Source of the DNA: Chrysoperla carnea
Taxonomy: Eukaryota > Arthropoda > Insecta > Neuroptera > Chrysopidae
Length of the DNA: 64,000 bases
Direction: 5' to 3'
Assembly: GCF_905475395.1 (NCBI RefSeq)
Contig: NC_058339.1
Span: 78,024,520-78,088,519 of the forward strand
Below, in pieces: positions 1 through 13,011 of this stretch. The position numbers and the translations under genes are program-made. The first letter of the stretch is position 1. Each line of letters opens with the position of its first letter. Below the pieces are notes generated by a model, which was given only the letters and a program-made list of their open reading frames with translations, was not told where the DNA came from and ran no database searches.

Positions 1-85
1 TTGGCTCTTATGGAGGAATCTCAAAAAACGACATATTTTGGAAGTTTTTGATAATTTTCATTTGGAATGAATGAAAACAAATTTA
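1..85 (+). repeat. Fragment of a dispersed repeat
   Basis: The segment around 'ttggaagtttttgataat' recurs as a diverged copy at about 40826-40910 and in reverse complement at about 4305-4375. The family is unclassified. Confidence 0.55.
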
Positions 86-545
86 ATCAAAGTGATGGTC
101 AGGGACATCAGATGAAATGAAAAGGATACTTAGAGAGCTATCGCTATCATTTTTTAGGACAAATTTTTGATAATATTATAATTGAAATTGAAATATTTGA
201 GTTGACTTCTTTCGAATTATTGTTTTGAATTACCTAATTAGTTTACCGTTCCACTTTTCGAAATGAATGTTTATTTGACCATTCATTTCCATAGTAATAA
301 TTTATATGTTAAAATTATATGCCCTGCCTTTTCCAAACTGAATCGATTTTGAATTTCATCGAAATATTTTTAGTTTTTTCGGATACAAAACGCTAAACTC
401 GCACATGAAACATAGCTAAGAACACTCTCCGTTAAATTACCTGTCAAATAAAACCAAAAAAATTAATATCGGTTTATCTGCTTAGGCGCTACGATGCCAC
501 AGACAGGCAAACACACACATAGCGGTCAAACCTATAACATCCTTT
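86..545 (+). repeat. Dispersed repeat copy ending in a 'gcgctacgatgccacagac' module
   Basis: Positions 90-355 match 36465-36740 closely (for example 'caaagtgatggtcagggaca' and 'gaattattgttttgaattac'). The right part (340-545) is a SINE-like module with a 'cggtttatctgcttaggcgc' block and a CAGACA-rich stretch that recurs at 5820, 7380 and 36320. The two modules are adjacent here but in another order at 36 kb, so they may be separate elements. Confidence 0.65.
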
Positions 546-559
546 TTTTAGGGATTAAA

Positions 560-1640
560 AAATAGTGCCCACATATTTCAAAACAAAATGTCCAAATCTC
601 AAATTGCGTGTAAGTCTTTAATTATTGAAAAGTTTCTATTATTTTCAGATACTATTATCGACTGTAAAGAGATATAAAAAAAAACACAGTTACAATTCGA
701 AAAAAATAAAAATTACATAACACAGTGAGATTAATTGCATGTAAATGTAAATAATAAAATAATTAAAGCTATTCATTTACAAAATTAATTAAATGCATGC
801 AGTATATAAAATTTAAATTTCATTCATATTGAAATTTAATTATTGATGTTTTCTAACGGTACGGTAACTAACCTATAAATAAAACAAATTGTAGTCATTG
901 ATTAACTTCTAATAAAAGACTAATTTATGTGCAGTTTATCGCATATACCATTATTTATTTTAGATGCATAATGCTGATCCCACACACAGCTTTCATGTGT
1001 CATCATCTTTGTAGCAAAAAATGAAAATGAGGTTAATTTAAGGTAGGGGAGACCGAGTACAAATGTAACGGCGGATCGAAAGTAACAATTGTTCTGTAGG
1101 TTTATCTAACAGTCGAAAAATCGAAGTGATAGTTGGTGGTGCCCTCTTTATTCGTAATCCGTCGCCGCGAACGACCCGCACTATCAGATTTTGTGAGAGG
1201 ACAATTCGTGATTTTACAGATCAAAAGAAAGATTTTTGAAATTTACTTATTTGATATTTACATCGTACATATTAATAGCCTGATATTAATCTGAGTGTTT
1301 GCATATTATTTTTTGATAAGATTGATTGTACAGTTTAAATCGTTTTTGCCTACCACCATCCGTTTTAAGGTCTCTAATCTTTATTGTTTTAAAATATCTA
1401 AACCTAATCTTTCTTGTTTTTCCCAAAAATGTGGTAGGGTACACAAGTAACATGTTACTTACACAAGTGGGTAAACAAATATACAAGTAAAATATTACTT
1501 ACGACTGATATTGAATAATCTGATTAGAATATTTGATTATCATATAATAATAGACCTCATTACTTAAACTAAGAAAATTTCTTTCTAGGAATTAATAATA
1601 TTGATTTGTTTTCGTAAAATATATAATTTTTTGAATGCAA
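560..1640. other. AT-rich DNA with a less AT-rich island at 1036-1220
   Basis: No gene is seen. 1036-1220 holds 'ggtaggggagaccgagtac' preceded by TTAA and a CG-containing segment around 1150-1170; this could be the end of an unclassified transposable element. Confidence 0.4.
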
Positions 1641-1650
1641 ATGTATATTT

Positions 1651-1775
1651 GCCTTAACCAATTCGGCTATACGAGCTCTAGACACTAAGACAACTATTAA
1701 GTAAATTCATGCCAAGCGCCTTAACCAATTCGGCCATACGATCTCTAGACACTGAGAGGACTATTAAGTAAAAAT
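1651..1775 (-). repeat. 67-bp tandem duplication with a tRNA A-box-like block (SINE head?)
   Basis: Two copies start at about 1654 and 1721. On the minus strand each reads TGGCCGAATTGGTTAAGGC (one with TAGCC), close to the D-arm/A-box of tRNA-Ser or tRNA-Leu. No acceptor stem, anticodon arm or B-box can be folded, so these are not tRNA genes; tRNA-derived SINE remnants are the likeliest explanation. Confidence 0.4.
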
Positions 1776-1889
1776 CTATGTATATCGAAATCCCAACCTT
1801 TTTTAGAATATGTTAACTAACCCATTTGCGATTTAAAAAGCATTTTCAGTTTTGTATTAAAATTAGTTCTCAGATACAAGTAAACTTTT

Positions 1890-2168
1890 ACAGGATTACA
1901 GATACGTTGGCCTGGCAGTGTATCACGACTACTGCAGGAAATGTCACATTGGAGAGGAGGAGGAGACACTGTCCAGCTCTTGTCATGAGGAATTGGGCTT
2001 ACTTGAGCCAGCCTCTCTTTGACAACCTCTCCGACCTAAAGTCCGTCGGCGTCAAAGCTCTTCTGCTGTTCTTAAACAGCTCCAAATGATTCATGGAGTA
2101 GTGGCCGGGAATGGGCTAGCCCTTTTTCGTTATCACAACGGACTCAAGACAGCCACTCTAACCTAACC
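1890..2168 (+). mobile_element. 3' end of an I-clade-like LINE, decayed
   Basis: Frameshifted remnants of the LINE C-terminus: CRKCHIGEEEETL..SCHEELG near 1938-2000 in one frame and FDNLSDLKSVGVKALLLFLNSS to a stop near 2089 in another, resembling the zinc-knuckle-like CxxC...H...C end of I/R1-type ORF2. The untranslated tail (AGTAGTGGCCGGGAATG...CAGCCACTCTAACCTAACC) is shared with the copy at 35.2 kb. The 87-residue frame at 1826-2089 is not a gene. Confidence 0.65.
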
Positions 2169-2639
2169 GAACATACAAGTAAACTTATTTTATATGGAAC
2201 TTAAAAAATTTAGGTGTGTTAACAAAGCATAAATGTTTTATGAGGTTACCAATAAATAGACAATTTTGAGTGAATTTTATTTTGACAATTGTTCGCAATA
2301 TGTCTTAATAAATGTTTCTTTAAACATTTAATAAATTATTAAACTATTACCTAATTTTGTGTTAAATATTCATTTGTTTGTAAATAAACAATAAAACCTA
2401 CATTTGAAAATAATTTTCAATTCATTGCTTTAATTTGTCATACAATGGTTTATATTGTTCGTTTGTTCTAAAATTTTTAAACAATTACAAATATTGTATG
2501 TAAAATCAAACAAGGAATATGATAACTAACAAAGTTAATTGTTTAAACTCCTTGTATATTGTTAATTATGAATCACTTACACTGTTATGGGGAAAAATTC
2601 TAATGAATGACCAAAACATTAAAAGAAAGGCTATTTTTA

Positions 2640-2865
2640 AAACCCGAACTAAAAAAGGGAGTTTTATAAATTTGACCGCAATGTGTGTGTGTTTGTCTGT
2701 CATCGTAGCACCTAAACGGATGAACCGACTTTTCTTTTTTTGTTTCGTTTGAAAGGTAATTTATTGGAAAGGGTTCTAAGATATGTTTCAAGTTCGAGTT
2801 TAAGGTTCGGTCCCGAAAACTTTGTCGGGGTTTTTCAAATTTTGTAAATTTCACTTTTTTATTAA
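2640..2865 (-). repeat. SINE-like 'cgtagcacctaaacggatga' repeat, copy 1 of a close pair
   Basis: Contains TGTGTGTGTGTTTGTCTGTC, then the 'cctaaacggatgaaccga' block and a 'ttcgagtttaaggttcggtc' end. The same module in opposite orientation is at 7400-7605. Small frames over it on both strands are shadows. Confidence 0.65.
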
Positions 2866-2984
2866 AAAGTTCATTTATACATTTGAGCAGAATTGTTGTA
2901 AGTTACTATGGTTTTTATTTAATGTATATCTATTTATTTAACACCTGACGAAACACAATTTAGGCCTTTTATCGTAGTTTTATT

Positions 2985-3228
2985 AGAGCCCCCCAATAAA
3001 AAAGGTTTCAAAACCCCCCAAAATTAATAAGTTTGACGCTGTGTGTGTGTGCCTGTCTGTCTGTAATTTAATGGAGAGTGGTCTTAACTATTTCGAGTGC
3101 GGTTTTAAGCTTCCGTACCCTAAGAAAAAGGATTATTTAATGGAGAGTGTTCTCAGATGTTTGAAATACAAGTTTAGGATTCCGTACCCGAGAAACTTGT
3201 AGATTTTTTTAAATTTGGAATTTTCACT
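2985..3228 (-). repeat. SINE-like repeat, diverged second copy with an internal duplication
   Basis: Shares GACGCTGTGTGTGTG..CTGTCTGTCTGT with the copy at 2640. The block 'tttaatggagagtg(g/t)tct' occurs twice (about 3067 and 3137), so part of the element is duplicated. Confidence 0.6.
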
Positions 3229-5230
3229 TGTTTTTCGATTGATAATATAATAAAAGAGAAAAAGCAAAATATGGTTTTGATTTGTCTTAAAATATAAGAT
3301 TTGTTAAATTACCATTACATGTGACAAATAATATTAGGTGAATTTACTTACTACTTTATTAAAAAAAGTTATTATTTGTACTTTTTTCGAATGCAACCAT
3401 CTGTTAATGTAAATACACACGATATTATACATGAAACACACCTCCAGGGCAGGTGCACAATTATCAAAGAACAGAGAGCCCAATGTTTTTACATGCAACT
3501 ACAAAATATTAGAAACTAGGACATTTCTGTTTAATATGTTTTTTACAATATAAATTTTAATTAATATAAAATGTTTTCCTATGAAAAGAGTTTTTTTTTT
3601 TTTTTTTTGGCTAAAAATATTTGAACTTTTTAAATAGGAGTAAATTTAATTTTTTTTGAATGATTTGAATTGTAAATTTTAGTTTACTTTGATTGTTATC
3701 ACCTAAACTGTTATCTTCAAAATTTTAGAAATTTGATACTTTTATTATTATTTTTTGAATAAATTTTAGAGAAATTTGTGTGTAAATATGCAACGGAAAT
3801 GTCAAAAAAGTTAGTTTTTGTTTTGATTTGATGAAACCACGCCTAACTAAATGGCATGTTTATGACAAAAACATGAAAATAAAATTAGTATTTAATTTTT
3901 TTAATTTGAATAATAGATTAAAGAATAATTAAGGAGGTCACACCAATCAAAAGTAGTAGATAAATATCTGAATTTTTAATATATTAGTAGGTATTGGTAA
4001 TCACTGAAACTAAAAGTGAAATAAGTCGTATAACTAACCAATAAAAGTTAAAAACCTAAAACTCGACTATAGAAATTATAAAAATAAAATAAAAGATAAG
4101 GATGTATGAGAATGAAGAACAAATAATTTCAGGTAAACAATTTTTTTTAATTCGTAGCGCAGTAGCTGCGTTAGCTAAGCGAATTCCCTCTCCGGGCATT
4201 GAAAACAAACCTTTTTATTTAAAAATAAATTTTGTTTTTTTTTTCTTTTCTATCATTGCTAACATGTCTACTTTCTATTAAAAAATCATTTTATTTATTT
4301 TTTTTCATTCGTTCCAAGTGAAAATTATCAAAAATTTTCTAAAAATATCGTTTTGTTGAGAATTCTCCATATGAGTATTTTTATTTCGATTTTCGAAAAT
4401 TTATTTCTTTAAAATACGAACGGTTACCTACCCGAAAATTATAGCCACATATTCTTTGAGTAAAAGTTTATCTATAAAAATTTTTGAGATTTTAAATCAA
4501 ACATTGTTCTCAGGCTCATCATACTTAAGAAAACTAAAACTAAAAGATAAACACAACCAATAAATAAAATAAAGAGAAATATCAAAATCATAATTCCATT
4601 TGAAAGGTTTTGGATTAAAAATGGTTGTAGGTTTTGCCTAGCGAAGTTTTATTCTCGCAACAAAAATTAAACATTCTTCATTTTCGAATCACAATCTCAA
4701 AATAATACACCAATTTATAATTATTCTTGTTGACACGATTATATTTTATCCAATAAAATAAAATTTGATATTCATATTTTATTAAGTCGATGATGGAATT
4801 AAAATATATAGGTGTGATTAAATTATTATATAATAATAATTTTTAAGTGGGTGCTTTTATTATTGCAAAATTCATGCAAAAAATGTTAATGACATTTCCA
4901 GTAAGTTGAAACCCTTGAAAAACCACGTAAATTCTAATAGTCCTACATAATTGTAAATTGAGATAATTTTATCAATAATACCGATTCAGAAAAAAGAAAC
5001 CTGTGATTATTTTTAAAAGTATTATATATTTTTAATTTACATTCTTTGGTATGAAAGTGGGCCTTAACAAATATTGACCAAAATATTTTATTTTTAAGTA
5101 ATAAATAATTTTATGTATCACATCTGATAAAATTTTTTATGTACTTAAAATACATTAAAACAATACTCGCCTAGCCTTATCAAAATCGAAGTTTAAGGCG
5201 AAAAATAGAAATAAATGTTATTTTATTTTT
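3229..5230. other. AT-rich DNA, no gene seen
   Basis: Holds a T-run at 3590-3609 and a diverged copy of the window-start repeat at about 4305-4375. A short less AT-rich piece at 4153-4205 is unexplained. Confidence 0.5.
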
Positions 5231-5809
5231 AACAAGTGAAAACAAAAAATTGACAGAGTTAATTGTTGAAATACCATATGTTTTTTTTTTTTTTTACGTC
5301 ACCTGAGTAAAAAAAGATATCCACTCTTAGATAGCCACACACACATAACTGATATTCCCATATAATACATACTATTCGCATATAATACATAAAATTTACA
5401 CCTAATATGCGCCAACGCGAGTAAACAGTGATGTTCACACAAAAAAATTTCAAACAAAAGTTGTTTATTTCTTTTATAAGGACAATTTTTTACATTTAAA
5501 CTTTTGTTGTATCTCTAACGGTTTCCAAATGAATCCTACGGACCCAAGATTCACTTGACCAATGTTACTCATTTGCGAACTTCGCCTCATTTTTACGTTC
5601 TGAGCACGATATAATTCAGCTTGATATCTCTTTTCTTTTTTGAGTTATCGTATTCACAGACAGACGGGCAGACGAAAAACCGAAAATAGACTAATTAGGT
5701 GATTATATGAACACCTGTACCAAAATTTATTTCATCAATATTTTTAAACGTCACAAACTTGGAGCTAAACATAGTATACCTTGATATATTTCATATGTAC
5801 GTGGTATAA
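5231..5809 (-). mobile_element. HINE-like repeat 'AACAAGTG/TGGTATAA' family, near full-length copy A
   Basis: Starts AACAAGTGAAAAC and ends GTACGTGGTATAA. Shares with the other copies the blocks GTTAATTGTTGAAATACCAT, 'gtaaacagtgatgtt', 'acatttaaacttttgtt', 'gagttatcgt' plus a CAGACAGACGG stretch, and 'tatgaacacctgtaccaaa'. Non-coding; the 64-residue frame at its left end is an artefact. Strand is a convention: '+' means TTATACCATG end first. Confidence 0.85.
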
Positions 5810-5819
5810 AAATCAATCC

Positions 5820-5935
5820 ATTAATTTCTCTACAACTAACATCTCTCCTTCAAAATCCGTTTAAAAGCTACGATGCCACAGACAGACAAACAGATAGACA
5901 CGTTAAACTTATAACACTTTTATAGTGATGTTAAA
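5820..5935 (+). repeat. SINE-like module, partial
   Basis: 'gctacgatgccacagacag' with CAGATAGACACG and 'aacttataacactttt', the same module as at 500, 7520 and 36390. Confidence 0.6.
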
Positions 5936-7093
5936 AATGCTAGAAAATGTTTCGTCTAAACATGTTTTGCTAACCTAGTGTGCGTTGGACTTTATGATAT
6001 TATTTTTAACAAACAAAATGAAATATTTATTTTAAAATATGAAGGAAGTCTCATTATATTTAAATATAATAACGTCACAAACAAAATATATTTATTAAAA
6101 CAATATGACTAATAATATATGAAAGAAAGTAATATGGAAAATAAAATAATACTAAATATTTATGAGCCTTTATTGTTTTTTTCTTGTCATTTGTCAATAA
6201 ATTCAATATAATAGACATCTTTCAAATCGTCTTCTTGTCTTTTTCTTGCCTCTAATCATATTTTTGCTTTCTCCTAATACATATATTATTGCGTATATAA
6301 ATTTAATGATTTACTTTTTAATGAGGTTATTTCTTATCGAGTAGCTAGAGTTTTCATTTCAATTCGAAAAAAGTCGTAACGATTGTCCTTTCTTTTCTAT
6401 TTTAAATTAGAATATTTTGTCAAATCGTTAGATGATCACGACTTTCAAGTTTGTATTTTTTGTCCAGTTTACATTGTTTTAAAAATTTCTAAAACACTTT
6501 CTTTGAAAAGATTTTCAGACGTTATTTATTATTTTACTTGCCGTCGTATTTTGTCTCTAAAGTCGTTTTCTGGGAAAATTCTTTTATTGACTTGTCTTTA
6601 AGTTTAGTTAACTGTTATAAGTAAAATTCAAATATTAAAATTATAGAAAATCAATTTTACTAAATCAATTAATATAATAAACTTAAGTAGGTACTCATTC
6701 ATCACTCTGAGAGCATGTTTCCTACAGGTATGTTTATAAATTGTATCACTTTTATTACCTATATTTTTCATAAAATCAACAGCTTTTAATAAACCAATCG
6801 ACAAATTTTTCCACGAGGAGGAAGTAAATAGTCTTACGGACAATACACGATTCTCAATAAAACAAATAAAGAAATATTCACATTACTTATATACCAGATG
6901 TAACAAAAAAAAGGTCGGAACACAAAAATAACTTTCCAGGATCTTCTATCTTACAGTAGAAGCTTTCAATCAAGTTTTTCATCATACTTTTTCTATAGAA
7001 AAGTGATTTTATGGCTATTTTTAATTATTAAATTTATTTTTAATCAATTTTTTACATGAACAGCCAAGCCTATACCATTCTTTTTTAATGAAA
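5936..7093. other. AT-rich DNA, no gene seen
   Basis: Two 71-72-residue frames (6383-6601, 6628-6843) have low-complexity F/L/K-rich content and no family resemblance; I do not regard them as genes. Confidence 0.5.
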
Positions 7094-7210
7094 TAATCTT
7101 TCTTCTGATACCGATTTTGATTAGTTAACAGACCGGTGTAGCTACCTATATTGGCTTACCTGGTTTACATCGTCTTGTTAATCAATCGAAATTGGTATCA
7201 AAAGAAAGAC
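7094..7210. repeat. Inverted repeat (~39-bp arms)
   Basis: Left arm 7094-7132 (CTTCTGATACCGATTTTGAT..) pairs with right arm 7172-7210 (..ATCGAAATTGGTATCAAAAG) with a 39-bp loop. Probably a small MITE or fold-back remnant. Confidence 0.6.
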
Positions 7211-7279
7211 AATGTAATTAAGCAAATAATTATATAAACTTGCCTGCAAATAACCGTTCATGGAAGAAATTGAGTAAAA

Positions 7280-7606
7280 TTTAATTAACAAGTGAAATTT
7301 ACAAAATTTTAAAAAAAACTGCACAAATTTTTCGGGTGCGGAACCCTAACCTCGCAATTGAGACAAATCTAAGAACATTCTCCTTTAAATTACTTTTTTC
7401 CTTAAAGCCTTTTCCAAACTGAACCGATTTTGTGGATCGCCATTTGAAACATAGCTAAAACACTCTCCATTAAATTATCTTTCAAATCCAACAAAAAAAA
7501 TTAAAATCGGTTCATCTGTTTAGGCGCTACGATGCCACAGATGGACAGACAGACTGACACACAGCGATCAAACTTATCACACTCCTGTTTTTCGGTCGGA
7601 GGTTAA
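7280..7606 (+). repeat. SINE-like repeat, longest copy
   Basis: Runs from 'gtgaaatttacaaaattt' through 'gggtgcggaaccctaacc', two 'ccttttccaaactga/cactctcc' blocks, 'ggcgctacgatgccacagat' and a 'ttttcggtcggaggtt' end. The order matches the reverse complement of 2640-2865. Confidence 0.65.
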
Positions 7607-8829
7607 AAATAGCCATGAACACTTTGCAATAGGTAAACTATGATAGGCGTGTTTATAAATCAATAAAATTTCATAAAAAAAAAGTCTCATTCGGTTAATA
7701 GATGGGTGAAGTTTGACCTTATACCGTTTAGAACTTTGTAACGAAACTAATAAAATTCCCCGAATTTTCTATTTTTATAAATTCCCTAACAATTCTCTTG
7801 ACTTTTACCGTAGAATTTGAATTTCCTAACATTTCCTGGTTTTCCAGTATATGACCACTATGCAGACACACCTTTTCCTAGAGAGTTAAGTTTCGGTCTT
7901 TTTGATACACCAGGTTAGATGCAAAATAAATAATTCATTTTCTACATGTGATATAAAAAATATCCGTATGGTAAGTAAAGAAAGAAAAGATCTATAAAAA
8001 TGATATATTCTACAAAACGTATACGTATACGTATATTTCTACATATTATTAAAAATCGTGACTTAGAATATAATTTATATGTGAAAAATATATATAGGAT
8101 ACAGAATCAATATTACTTATATTACTTTTATTGTTACACGATTATAAACTGATATATGTATGGTAATGTATGTTGAATGTTGGTAAGACTGTAAGAATAG
8201 GTAACAATAGGTGTATACTGTATACGATATATTACACTGCATTTCATTTGTGTGGTTGGTCTACATGTCACACCATTGAACTTTATGTCATGATATTCTA
8301 ATGCACGATCCACACGTTGACACGTTCACTGAATGACTGACCGACTAGTGTATGACTTAAGTGCAATCAAAAGACCAAAACTTACTTCTAGTCATAGAAT
8401 CTTTTGTATATAAATATATGCATGTAAAATTCTAACTTGAACTTTTATATATAGTTTACGACAATATCTCCGTTTTCTGTAAAAGTGTCTCATTTTTGAA
8501 CGCAAGGGCTTAAAACTTTAGAAACCAATCAACTCCTCTATAGTCGACAAACTCAACTTAACCAACTCGTAATTAAAACAAAACAGAGTTACCAAAAAAT
8601 AAAATAAGAAACGTTCAAGAAAACTAAAAAGAAATAGATAAAATAACCGGTCCGAAACATCGGACAAGACTTTATTATATTATAAAATTGATATATTATT
8701 GATATATTATTCTTGTAATATAATGGGTAATATAATAATTAGATGGATGTAGTTTGGTAAGGGTGAGGTTAAGCAAAGATTAGCAAGTTACAAAAGTTAC
8801 TTAAAAAGGCATTTTAAATAATATTTTAT
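7607..8829. other. AT-rich DNA with one repeat fragment
   Basis: 8475-8582 ('cgcaagggcttaaaac', 'caactcctctatagtcg') matches 36832-36950 and is a dispersed repeat. Nothing else is recognised; (TA)-rich simple sequence at 7990-8100 and 8680-8740. Confidence 0.5.
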
Positions 8830-9215
8830 CAATTTTGGGTAGAGATGATTTGAGGGTCCCAGAGGCCAGTTATATCAAACCTAGGACCTTGTTGATATAA
8901 ACCCTGATACGAAGTTTCACTGCTGTCCCCTCAGCCTCTCCCTTGAAAAACCAATTTTCCTGTATTTTGAAATGTTTTCCCTAGGAAGTGGCCTTCTCGA
9001 ATTTTCGCGGACTAGTGGCTTATACCAATCCTAGGAGCACCTTATGGTTTAGCCTTGTGCCAAGTTTAATTGAAATCTTTGGAGCTATTTTTGAGAAAAG
9101 CCCAAAAAAAAGGTTTTCCCAAGGGAGTGGACCTTCTCGAATTTTCCTGGATATGTAACCTATACCAATCCTAGAAACATCTCAAGGTCTAGCCTTGTGT
9201 CAAGTTTAATCGAAA
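8830..9215. repeat. Degenerate ~137-bp tandem repeat, about 2.5 units
   Basis: The blocks 'ccttctcgaattttc', 'cctataccaatcctag' and 'tagccttgtg(c/t)caagtttaat' recur at about 8990-9083 and 9128-9210; a more diverged first unit begins near 8850. Confidence 0.65.
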
Positions 9216-11472
9216 TAATATTACAAGTGTGGATTAAACAACCATCAGTACCACAGTCAAAGATCAAGTCATGATGTACTTTACTTGATGATGAAATGAA
9301 ATGATATGCGTAGGTGCATAATAAATATAATAATAATAATAATATATGTGAACAATTAAATATGGTCCATTGATTTCATTAGATCATTAGATCTGATACC
9401 ATACCATAGATATAAATGTTACGATTTATGACAAATATATTTATTATTTTTATCTATACAGATAAAGGTATATCAAATGACATACAAAATCACTCTATAA
9501 TCTTATAAATTTTATATTTTAAACACTAATTTATAATTTATTAGTTGAACTTTGTAACCGATTTATAACACCATATTTTGAAATCTTATTTCCTAGAATA
9601 TTCAACGGTATTATGTCAATTTTTATCAAACGAGAAATTTGATCAGATTCTGTTGAAATTTTTAATAAGGTAGTTCATTTGTGAAATTGTTTCTTTTAGA
9701 CATTCAACAAAATTAAACTTAAGTCTAAGATTAATAAAAGCATTCTGATTTAATTTAAAGAAAACAATTTTTTTTACCGTTTAGGGCATGAAATATTAAT
9801 AAACAAAATGTGCACAATTAACTTGCTGGAAGTATTCCGACCATAAAAAAGATACATTTCTATATATCTCGGAAACTTCTTGCCCGTTTTGAAAAAGATA
9901 AAACACAAAAAACCATTTCATGTCAAAAAGTCAAGATTTTTATTAATTTTCCGGAGGAAGTTAATGTTATCGGACAGATTTTGAAAATCTCCAGTTTTAC
10001 ATATTTCCGCGGTTTTAAGGCCGCAATATCCGAATCCAAACTTTTCAATGTGATGTCTATGAGTGTATGTGTACGTATGTGCGTATGTTCGTTCGGATTC
10101 TTTCGCCTCGATTATCTCAAGAACCATTTATGATATTGACACGTGACTGTGCTTATTCGACGCGTAATCGCGTATTTAGGAACTGAAAGAGCAGAATTAG
10201 TTGAGCCGTTTATAATGGTAATAAAAACACTGGAAAAAAACTTAATAAACAGAATCTGAAAAGTGGATAAAACACGTCATTTATGTATGGAAATAATGAT
10301 CGTTCCACATAAGCTTCAGTACATGTTCGAAGAATAATCTATGAAGGCTTACAAGACCTTTTTTTAAATGTTTTTCCCCCTCTGGGAAGTTAGTCGTGTG
10401 GACTACAGGGGTCGCACTTACACGACTTCAGTACCACACCGACTATGTACTGCCAATTTATTTATATATTTCAAATTGTCCAATCAACCTTAGTAAAGTT
10501 TTCTGCTAATGACAATTATTGTTAATCACTGATTTACTAAAAACCACAATTAATATAGAATTTCTAGAACAATGATATTCCTTTCTGGACACAAACACTT
10601 ACATCAAATTTGTCAAGAATTTTAACGTATTCTGAGTTTATTAAACTCGGAAAACATTTTAATGTGTTATAGCATAAATATTTTGTATGTATCACGGACA
10701 GCACAAAAAATATAGGAAAACTAATTTCCCCGAAATTTTTCACAAATAGTGACATAACACAGATTACACAGTTTACCTTTGTGTGATAGATATATTATTA
10801 AAAAAAAAATTCTAAATTTTTTTTTCTATAATTTTTTTTCCTAAAGAAAAAACGATTTTGAAAGTGCAAATATTGTAAATGTTTTCTAAAATACTTTTTG
10901 CAAAATCAAACGACACAACGCACATAAAAAAAAGTGTAAAAACATTTATTCTTAGCGATTTGTAAAGCAGTAACATGAAATTGAACAAAAAAATTTATGC
11001 ATGTAATAATAATGATTTCACTTATTTTTTTATTATATTTTAAAATGGAATTTTATAACACTTTTGATAAAAATTATTAATAATTTCATTCTTCAATTTT
11101 TTTTCATTTTTTTTTTTTATATTTTTAATGTTCCGTAGCAAATTCACTATCCGTATCTGTTAACTAACATAGAAATTTATATGACTTTTTACGGTATCAG
11201 TAAAATTGTCAATTTTTCCCAACCAAACTTAGATATAATTACCAACCAAATATTTTATTTGTTTTGAGTTTTTTCTTGTTTTACAAAAGTTTTAATTTTG
11301 GAAAAATTGCTTAGATATTAAAAGATCGTTCCCTAATCCAGATATATTATAAATGTGAAGTTTTGTGAAGATGAATAAATGTATCAAACTAATTATAACT
11401 GCTAACCCATAGGTATATATTTTAAACATACAGTACATGTCACATTTGACAATAATTCGGCTATTTTTTTCT
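9216..11472. other. AT-rich DNA, no gene seen
   Basis: Simple (TAA)n at 9324-9345. 9840-10140 is a less AT-rich stretch with TATGTGTACGTATGTGCG that resembles insect interspersed repeats but has no second copy here. Frames of 61-69 residues in this span look like chance. Confidence 0.45.
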
Positions 11473-11872
11473 TCCATATATATTTTATATGTTTCCTTAT
11501 AAATGTTTATTTGCTTGTTACGCTTTCACGCAAAAACTACCGAATGGATTTAAATGGAACTGTAGAACAATATAGCTCATACATCAGAATAACACATGAG
11601 CTATAATTTATGAAGCTATATTTTTTTTAAATTTAGTCTGACATTTTACTGCTCCATCTATGGTCGTCATTTTACACCACAAATTAAAAATTTCTGTAAA
11701 AATTTAAAATAATAAATGAATTTAAATATATCCATGGCCATCTTATCTGATATACTCAATGAATTATGACTTTTCTTCCCCCTTCGAGTGTTATGGAAAG
11801 GGGATAAGTGAGATCAAGTAGTTGAAGACTATAAAGCGGTGGTTTTTACTTTTAAGCCCAGGGACGTAGGTT
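11473..11872 (+). mobile_element. Non-autonomous Helitron copy 1, 3' end lost
   Basis: Matches the three other Helitron copies in 'ttgttacgctttcacgcaaa', 'aacaatatagctcatac', 'ctcaatgaattatgac' and 'ataaagcggtggttt', but the terminal hairpin and CTAG are missing after 'tttaagcccaggg'. Confidence 0.75.
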
Positions 11873-12726
11873 TATTCCAAAATTGATTTTAAATTTGATT
11901 TCGGGTGTCTCTAAGCCCTATGAGGTACGTCTATCTCGTACTTTACCGACACTTTATCTTCTATTAAATTGAACATATATATTCTATAATTTTATATCAA
12001 ATTTATTTTTTATACCTAAAAGCATGAATAATTTATATTATACCGCAGAAATTTTGTACACTTTCCTTTAAAAATAAGAAAAAAAAAATTAAACCAAAAA
12101 ATAATAATTTTACATTCACTGTTCCAATCCAGAATCAACTTTTGTCAAAATCAACAAGATTTCATTGTTAAATATTAAAATCCATGTAATTAGTTTTATT
12201 TGTTCATTTTAAATCCACAAAAATGATTTTTTTTTTTCTTGAAATAAAATATAAATCATTAAAAATAGAAATTTTTCATAGATTAGTTTAATTAAGATTT
12301 GATTGAAATTCTTATCAGTAATCACAATTGTTTTTTGTCAAAATATCATTTTAATATATTTATTTTTTATGTGGTCATTTAATTTTCAAGAAAACAGAAG
12401 TAGATGTGCGTAGAACCGACAAATTATATCAAGCGTTATAATAACAATGGTTTACTTTTTTTTAAATACAATATAAATATTAAATACAATGGTCAAACAA
12501 ATAATTTTACTACTATAGTAATCAAAATAAATTATTGTACATAAAAATAATTACAGTATAGAAAAACTATAGTAAATTTCTATACATTAATCGACAAGTG
12601 TGAAAATAATTTCAATTTTATCAAAGATAACGTAAATTTCTTTTCGAAATTATCAAGGAATTTCATCTTTGATGTAACAAGAGTTCTATTTGGATTATTT
12701 TATTTCAATTAAAAAAGAAAATTAAC
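11873..12726. other. AT-rich DNA, no gene seen
   Basis: Only A/T-rich sequence with homopolymer runs; no repeat or frame worth naming. Confidence 0.5.
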
Positions 12727-13011
12727 AAAAAAACCCACTTCAAAAAAAAAAAAAAAATTCTAAAACAAATCAATATATGCTCTAAAAAGTAAAGAAATAA
12801 CGATAATATAATGTAGTTACATTTATTGTTATTTTTGGAGTCGGTGTCAGTCAAAGAAACAACTGTGACAGGACAGTTTGCAACATTAACTTGGCTGACA
12901 CCGACTCCAAAAATAACAATAAATGTAACTACCTACATTGTATTATAGTTATTTTTTACTTTTTAGTGCATATTAGTTTTGGAATAGTTTCTTTTTAGTT
13001 AAGGGTTTTTT
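12727..13011. mobile_element. Fold-back MITE with ~120-bp inverted arms
   Basis: Strong arms 12774-12850 and 12895-12972 (for example GGAGTCGGTGTCAG against CTGACACCGACTCC) around a 44-bp loop. Weaker pairing continues outward to AAAAACCCACTT and its counterpart AAGGGTTTTTT. Confidence 0.75.

Noticed and set aside
2690..2700. TGTGTGTGTG/TCTGTC tracts as simple microsatellites
   Set aside because: They belong to SINE-like or HINE-like repeat copies and recur with the same flanks.
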